A stretch of DNA of 64,000 bases. Origin: Lycocorax pyrrhopterus obiensis. Taxonomy: Eukaryota > Chordata > Aves > Passeriformes > Paradisaeidae. This document shows positions 57,549 through 64,000 of this stretch, one piece after another (positions within the stretch are counted from its first letter, which is position 1; every line of letters starts with the position of its first letter). The stretch covers positions 5,381,969 to 5,445,968 of the forward strand of contig JACSVZ010000024.1 in the NCBI GenBank assembly GCA_014706295.1, read 5' to 3'. The position numbers were made by a program, and so were the translations under genes. The notes below the pieces were generated by a model that had not been told where the DNA came from, made no database searches, and saw nothing but the letters and a program-made list of their open reading frames with translations.

Positions 57549-59826
57549 CTTTCATCCCTGGGGAGAGAGAGGGACCAAAAAGGAACCTTAAAAACCGGGG
57601 GGAGTGGGGGAGGTTCTCACGGAGCGGTGCTTGAGTCCCGCTGAGCCATTTGTGGGATTTTTCCCTGCTGGAAATCCGTGTCAGAGCTGGGCTCGTGCTT
57701 GTGCCGAGCCTGAGGAGGGACTGGAAATGGCAGTCTTTGTTCTGTGCCCAGCCGAGCCTTCTCCTTCCCCGTCGCCGCTGTCCAATCGCCTGGCAGCTCG
57801 GATTTCCCTGGATCTCCCCGGTGCAGCTGCTGCGCCGCCTTCGGGGCCTCCATCCAGCCGATTCAGCTGCTCCCAGACGCTGGAGTCAGCTTAAAAACGG
57901 GAATGAGTTCAAATATTCCCTGCCACTTTCTGCTTTCCGTGCGCGGTGGGGAGCTGGGAGGCTCCCAGGGCAAGGATCTGTTCGGATTTAATCTCCGTGT
58001 GAGCTCGCTGGTGCTTAGCATCCTGCTTTTCAATTATTTATTTTGTCGAGGCTTAAAAATGCAGAGTTTTGGTGCGGCTCTGGAGGTTTTATGAGCTCGT
58101 TTTATGCAGGGAATAATTCTTGGGAATTGCTGTCTCTCCCGTTGTGCAAACAACCGGGAGAGATCGTCACAGCATCACTCGCCAGCATCTTGAGTTAAAT
58201 AAATGAGTTTTATAATCCGATTTTCCATCAGTTTAATGATTTTGATTAATAAAATTCTTCAGCCAGCTCGGTGGTGGTGCCTCCCAGCCAAAGGAAATCC
58301 GAGGAGTTTGCAAATTCCCACACAAAGAGCAGCATCCTGCAAAGCCTCCTTCACTTGAGGGGTGTAACGAGGATTTAGGAGGGGTTTTCTTTAATTCATT
58401 TAAAAATCGCTGATTGCAGCTTTGGGAGATTGAAAATTGGAACAGCTCCAGCTGTGGATATTTTAAAAATCACTTTTTTTTTTTTTTTTTGGGAGCATTC
58501 ACAGTCCCAGTTGTAGGTGAGATGAGCAGGAAAACGACGAGGAAGAATTTGAGGTAAAATAGTAGGTTTAGGTCACTTTTTTTGCCTGGATCACCCCCAA
58601 AGTGCTCTGGATTCTCGGGAATTTCCGACTGCTTGTGGCACCCTTCGGGGCTGTCATGTTGGAGAGGCTGCTGTGCCTTGGAATTTCAGTCTGGGCCAAA
58701 GCTGTGATGCACAGAGCCAGCAAAATGACTTCCAGATGCAGAAATGATCCTGAGTGTCAGCAGAATTCCTATTCCAGCCTTTTTTTCCTCCAGGAGTGGA
58801 AGTTGCTCTGCCTCAGGGGGGGAGCCCTGCAGGAATTCTGCGTTTGTTTCTTGTAAAGCAACGCGTTGAAGTTGTCTGAAATACTGTGGTGGTGCTGCAG
58901 CTGCATTTTTAGAGGGAATTGGCTTTTTTTTTGGGAGCAAGGGCATGGCAGTGATGGGATTCTTATTGATTCCGTGGACTCTGGGATGAAAGTGGCTACA
59001 TTTAGGGCTCTGTTACCCTGAAGAGAAACTGAAAACTGGGATTTCTTGTGTTTTCAGATACAATCCATGTTTCCCTTCTGGGATTTGGGGTCTGTGTGAC
59101 CTTCCTTTCCTGTAGGAATGAGCAAATCCTTTTTTCCTTTGGATTTCTGCTGTGGACAGAGCAGGGGGAGCTGCTGATGGTGTGAAAGGCGCAGCCCTCT
59201 CTGCTTCCCTGCTTTGGGAAGATGGGAGATGTCCCACCTGTGTGTTAGCTGGGTTTGGGTTTTTTTGGGGAAATTTTAGCTGTTTTTATTTCATGGAGAG
59301 ACTCCAAGGGTCACCTCTGAGCTTCCCAAGGATGTGTGAGCTGTCATTCCATGTGGGGTGGCCAGGAGGGATGGGAATGGGTGGGGAGGGTTGGATTCCG
59401 AGCAGGAAGGAGCAGTTGGAGTTGGAACAACACCTGGAAAAGCTGGGAGCAGCTGGAGGTGCTGAGGGACTCCCACACAGAATTCCCTGCTGGCTCTCAG
59501 GCCAGATCCAGGCTATGCATTCCTGGGAATGGGAAAGGGCTGGGTGGGAATGTCAGATGGATGGGCGGTGGCTCCCGGGAACCAAACAGAGGGATTAGAG
59601 AGGGCTGAGCTCACTGGGGATGAGAAGTGTCACCCTGAAGCTCGTTCACACGGAGTCCAGGCTCTCCTGAAATGGAGATTCCCTCAATTCCTGTCTTTCC
59701 AAGTGGATATCCTGCCCCTAAAGGAGCTGACACTGCCAACTTAAATTGTCCCCAGCTGTCTCAGGCTGGGTTATTCTTCCAAAACCATTTCACTGTTGCA
59801 CTTTTCAATTTATATTTTGTTCAGCC

Positions 59827-60740
59827 ATGGCAATGTTCTCAACTGCTGTGGCTGCTGTGGCCATTCCCGTTCCCACTGCCGTGGCCATTCCCGTTCCCAC
59901 TGCCGTGGCCATTCCCGTTCCCGCTGCTGTGGCCACTCCTATTCCCACTCCTGTGGCCATTCCCATTCCCGCCGCTGTGGCCATTCCCATTCCCACTGTT
60001 GTGGCCGTTCCCACTGCTGTGGCCATTCCCCTTCCCGCCGCTGTGGCCATTCCCCTTCCCGCCGCTGTGGCCATTCCCGTTCCTGCTGCTGTGGCCATTC
60101 CCGTTCCCACTGCTGTGGCCATTCCTGTTCCCACTCCTTTGGCCATTCCTGTTCCCATTCCTTTGGCCATTCCCGTTCCCTCTGCTGTGGCCATTCCCGT
60201 TCCCACTGCTGTGGCCATTCCCGTTCCCGCCGCTGTGGCCATTCCCATTCCCACTGTTGTGGCTGTTCCCACTGCTGTGGCCATTCCCATTCCCACTGTT
60301 GTGGCCATTCCCATTCCCGCTGCTGTGGCCATTCCCATTCCCAACTGCTGTGGCCATTCCCGTTCCCGCTGCCGTGGCCATTCCCATTCCCACCACTGTG
60401 GCCGTTCCCATTCCCTCTGCTGTGGCCATTCCCATTCCCACTTCTGTGGCCATTCCTGTTCCCACTGTTGTGGCCATTCCTGTTCCCTCTGCTGTGGCCA
60501 TTCCCATTCCCACTGTTGTGGCCATTCCCATTCCCGCCGCTGTGGCCATTCCCATTCCCACCGCTGTGGCCGTTCCCATTCCCTCTGCTGTGGCCATTCC
60601 CACTTCTGTGGCCATTCCTGTTCCCACTGCTGTGGCCATTCCTGTTCCCACCACTGTGGCCATTCCCACTGCTGTGGCCATTCCCATTCCCGCCGCTGTG
60701 GCCATTCCCATTCCCACTGTTGTGGCCATCCCCGCTCCAT
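59827..60740. repeat. 24-bp minisatellite in KHDRBS1 intron 1
   Basis: Tandem GTGGCCATTCCCRTTCCC plus CACTGCT-type units of 24 bp with 18-bp variants. Because 24 and 18 are multiples of three, most frames on both strands stay open (repeats such as AVAIPIPT, HSHSHCCG, WPFPFPLL), creating ORFs of 300-670 codons with no gene-like character. Confidence 0.95.
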
Positions 60741-62306
60741 CCCAGCAGCTTCTCCCAGCTGTGCCGTGTCCCACAGCTCACCTTCCCCTCCCCATGCCCT
60801 TCTCCTGGCAGTGCCCTCCCTTCCCAGCAAAGCCCCAAAAGCAGAGCTGCCTGCCCAGCAATCCCAGCCTGGGGGGTGTATTTTGGGGAGGGAAATAGTG
60901 GGATTGGGCTTGCCAAATTCTTGGAATCCATCCAGGATCTGCTTCCCCTTCCTGGGAAATCAAACCAGCTGGGAAGCAGGGAAGGATGGAGGAGCCTCTG
61001 CTTTCCTCAGAGGTGCCATCCCCAAACTCTTTGGGGATTTTTGGGGGGCACAGGGTCAGCATTACTGCGCTGTTCAGGTAATATTTTAGCCTTACAAATA
61101 AACAGAACATGCCTGTGCTCCCAGAGCACAGCCGTGCTGCGGGCCAGCGTTTCCCATGGATTTTTATTATTAAGGAAAAGCTTGGGCTTAGCTCAGGAGC
61201 AGGAGCGAGGAGCAGGAGCGTTACCAACCCCCTTTACCTGCCCCGTAGGAATCCTGCTGAGCCAATCCCTGCCCCGCAGGAAGCCCTGGAAAAGCCACTC
61301 ATGCCGCCAGCCTGCTGACATTCCCCGTGGCGAGCAGGTAACCTTCTCCCAAAAAACCTCTGGAATGGGCCTGGATCCTTCCAGATATCCAGGTTATCCG
61401 ACAGCTGCTCCTGGTGTCACATCCAGGTCACCGCTGCTGTGGTTTTATCCTTCCTCACCTATTTCCAGACTCCTCACTTGGATCTGGAGGTGTCACCCAC
61501 GCTGCCCTGAATTCCCAAAGCTTGGAAAAGCTTGGAATTCCTCGGCTGCTCTTACTCCTGCCCTACGTTTTATGTTCCATTTCAAGGCGTGGAGCTGCTG
61601 CTGCTTTTTTCTTTTTTCTTTTTTGAGCAATTTTTTAATTCCTTGTGGCCCTCCCAGAGCAATTCCCAGATGTTTCTGCAGCTTTAGCAGGAGGCAGAAA
61701 TGGATTTTGCTGGGAGTGAACTGGGATTCAGTGGCTTGCAGAGGCTTTCACCCAGCCCTGTGGTGTTTTCAGGAGGCAGGAAATTCCTGTGTTTAGTTTC
61801 ATTTTAATTTTTAATTTTAACAGCAATTAATTCCTGTTTAGTTTCATTTTATCAAGGACGTTTTAGGGTGTTTTATTCTGGATGTGTGTGGAGAAAACGC
61901 TTCTCGTTTATCTGCAGGATGAACTTTCAGAAAAACAAATTATTTAAGAAGTGGCTTTAGAGGGTTTTAAGTTATCCTTAACCAGGCCACCAGTGCAACC
62001 TTTCCTTTCCAAATCTTGATTCTCTGCTCTGTTCTGGGAGCTAAAATTAAAAAAAAAACTACATAAAACGAATCAAGGCAGCCCTTTTGTCTTATTTTAT
62101 AAATTTGGCAGTGTGTGAACTTGAGGGTTTTTTACTTTTGCTTTGTATCTTCAGAAAAATCACTTCTTTTTAAAGGAAAATTCAAGAGATTTCTTTCAAA
62201 ACGACTCGATTTTGAAAAGTAAGGAGTCATGGTAACACTTTTGTGAGGGAGCCAAGGTGCTGCTGTGAGGAGAAATACAAAATTCAGTGTTTTTATCACA
62301 GTTCTG

Positions 62307-62587
62307 TGTCATGGTTTGAGCCTAGTTTGCAACCCCAAAACCTCTGAGTTCTCTTTAGATCTTCCAACTAAAACCCAGTTTATTACTGGGCCTAGAATAA
62401 AAAAATAATTCATTAAAATAGAGATTATTTAATGATTTTTCCTTAGTAGTGGATTTATTTTTTGGGAGGCTGTGGTCAGAGATGTTTCTCAGCCCAAGGG
62501 TTGTTCCGAGGGGTGATGGTGACCCCTTATTCCCATTCAGATGATCCCAGAATATTCCCCTATGGATAATACCCCGAGTATCCGACA
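62307..62587 (+). mobile_element. Probable second LTR remnant
   Basis: Begins TGTCATGGTTTGAGCC, the characteristic start of many avian ERV LTRs, and could end at TCCGACA. Length 281 bp would suit a small or deleted LTR. I find no convincing target-site duplication, so the limits are guesses. Confidence 0.45.
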
Positions 62588-62589
62588 CC

Positions 62590-62630
62590 ATTCAGGTTGG
62601 AAAAGACCTCCAGGATCATCAAGTCCATGT
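62590..62630 (-). mobile_element. CR1 3'-end scrap
   Basis: TTCAGGTTGGAAAAGACCTC followed by AGGATCATCAAGTCCA, the reverse complement of the CR1 tail. Confidence 0.6.
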
Positions 62631-63919
62631 GGCAGGCTCGTGGAGCTGTGAGCAGGAGCGTTTCAGGCTCAAGCAGATGGTTTGACGTGGCCAGAAATCC
62701 CAGGAAATCCAAAATATTGCAGCTGCGCTGTGCTGTAAATCCTGCCCGTGACTAAGCAGGCTGCAGTTTGCTCCTGCAGCTCAATCCCAGTGCTGGGGAT
62801 AATGTTGGGAAGTGTCTCTTTCCCCTGGAAAAGGCTCAGGAATTAAATTTGCGGGCTTTGGGTTTGCTGGTGAAATGGCACCTTTTGGTTTTTCGGTCGT
62901 GCTCCTCTCCTGGTAAACAGCCTGAACTCAGGATTTGGGATGGATATGAATGATGTGACCAGTTTGGGGGTTTTTCTTCTGTTGGATCAAAGGTTCATCA
63001 GGAATTTGGGGTTGTTAACAATGGATTGGCTCCAGATTTGGGGGGGAATTTGTCATGGAGTTGTTGGCCTTTATTTAAAGATTGTGTGTGACCGGACACC
63101 TCTGGAAAGGGAAATCCAGGCAGCTTCCGTTTCTTCTGGAAAATGCTGGGGTTTATTCCTGCACAAGAAAAATGCATTAATAACTCAGAAATGCCTGGAA
63201 GAGGGTTTTCAATCTCCATGTGGGTCATCTCTCTGTGAAAGCTGAATTTCCAGGCAGCTTCGAGGAGGTGTTTGTGTACCAGTCCCTAATTAACTCCCCT
63301 TAATGACCCACTTGCAGCAGGTTATTGGGACTGTCCCAGCTCCCCTCAGGCTGCAGCATTCCTTCCCTGCAGCCAGGCCACCTCAGTGAGGTTTTAAAAC
63401 TCATTTTTCATTCACCACAGGCAATTAAAAAACCCAAAAATCGTATTTTGAGGGGCAAAAAATTCGTAGTCGCGTTGCCGAGAACTTGTGACGCTTTTAT
63501 GGCTGCGCACCTGAGGGTTTAAAAACCCAGTTAGGAATTATTTGTGTGCTAAATCTGAATTTATTTCATGAAATGAGGCTGGGAGAATTTCCTAACCCAG
63601 ACCACACTGGTGTTTATGGGGAATATTTTCAATTTAACTGAAACTCGTTGTGCCAGGAGGTGTCGACACCATTAATTAAAGGACAGATTTCAAATAATTT
63701 GAGTTGGATGCTAAAAACTTGCCGATTTCTGTCACATTATGGCAGAAAATTTATCATTTCAATGTAGTTTGGGCTGGTTTCTTTGTAGATTTAGGGTGGG
63801 GGCTGGCAGAGGAAAGGCACAGGAATTCCCTCGTGGTGTTTGTAGGGTTCTGTCCTTGTCGCGATTCCATCTCTGACCGTTCGAGGAATATAAAGCAGCC
63901 CTATTTTTATCTCGTTTAG

Positions 63920-64000
63920 AAATTGAAAAAATTCAGAAGGGTGAGACCACAAAGAAGGATGAGGAAGAGAACTACCTGGATTTATTTTCCCACAAGAATA
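63920..64000 (+). CDS. KHDRBS1: KHDRBS1 exon 2, cut by the window end
   Basis: After a TCGTTTAG acceptor the frame from exon 1 (one leftover G) continues EIEKIQKGETTKKDEEENYL and DLFSHKN to the window edge. This is the QUA1 region of Sam68. Human has a slightly different KGDSKKDDEEN stretch here, from memory. The downstream part of the exon, including the KH domain start, is outside the window. Confidence 0.97.

Larger units (their letters stand above)
56876..63919 (+). other. KHDRBS1: KHDRBS1 intron 1
   Basis: About 7 kb between a GT donor and AG acceptor, with compatible phase on either side. Contains an LTR remnant (57060-57548), a minisatellite (59827-60740), a second LTR-like segment (62307-62587) and a CR1 scrap (62590-62630). 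I see no other exon. The very long open frames over 59700-61800 come from the minisatellite. Confidence 0.85.

Noticed and set aside
59672..61796. Open reading frames of 300-666 codons
   Set aside because: Translations of a tandem repeat whose unit is a multiple of three; no domain, and open on both strands.
57060..62587. A complete endogenous retrovirus between the two LTR-like segments
   Set aside because: The two differ in family and orientation, and no gag, pol or env-like frames lie between them.

Overview
The window is vertebrate nuclear DNA, almost certainly from a bird. It holds many 3' fragments of the avian CR1 LINE, two LTRs of the avian endogenous-retrovirus type, GC-rich CpG-island promoters, short introns and many minisatellites. 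No bacterial features are present. Two protein-coding genes are recognisable: PTP4A2 (phosphatase PRL-2) and the start of KHDRBS1 (Sam68). From memory the two are also neighbours in human (1p35) and lie on a microchromosome in chicken. The species cannot be named from the sequence.

The dominant structure is an inverted duplication of about 19 kb. Arm 1 (1-19039, gene on +) is the near-identical reverse complement of arm 2 (about 36975-56052, gene on -). Both carry a noncoding first exon in a CpG island, coding exons 2-5 of PTP4A2, and the same CR1 insertions. Only arm 2 continues to the last coding exon (35881-35989) and 3' UTR, and its five coding exons join to an intact 167-residue PRL-2. 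In arm 1 the gene has lost one C in exon 4 (frameshift before the catalytic site). It also lacks the last exon, because arm 1 ends in a 100-N gap (19040-19139) inside an intron-5 minisatellite. Arm 2 is head-to-head with KHDRBS1, so it looks like the native locus. Arm 1 is either a misplaced second haplotype (false duplication) or a very recent inverted segmental duplication. The sequence alone cannot decide, but the exact 100-N gap favours an assembly cause.

Between gap and gene (19140 to about 33700) I recognise no gene. There is a series of minisatellites and simple repeats ((GGGAA)n and units of 11, 12, 20, 23 and 35 bp and others), a CR1 fragment, and a few AT-rich islands that look like conserved noncoding elements, plus one perfect RFX-type palindrome. 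From about 33750 to 35880 lies the PTP4A2 3' UTR or downstream flank.

The right end (56270-64000) holds the KHDRBS1 CpG-island promoter with an NRF1 palindrome and a (CA)n tract, coding exon 1 (56578-56875), a 7-kb intron 1 with two LTR remnants and a 24-bp minisatellite of about 0.9 kb, and the first 81 bases of exon 2 (63920-64000).

Regulatory points of interest: a predicted 7-codon upstream ORF split across the PTP4A2 exon 1/exon 2 junction, a group of five GTACCA-type motifs around the PTP4A2 promoter, and a separate CpG island with an NRF1 site between the two genes.
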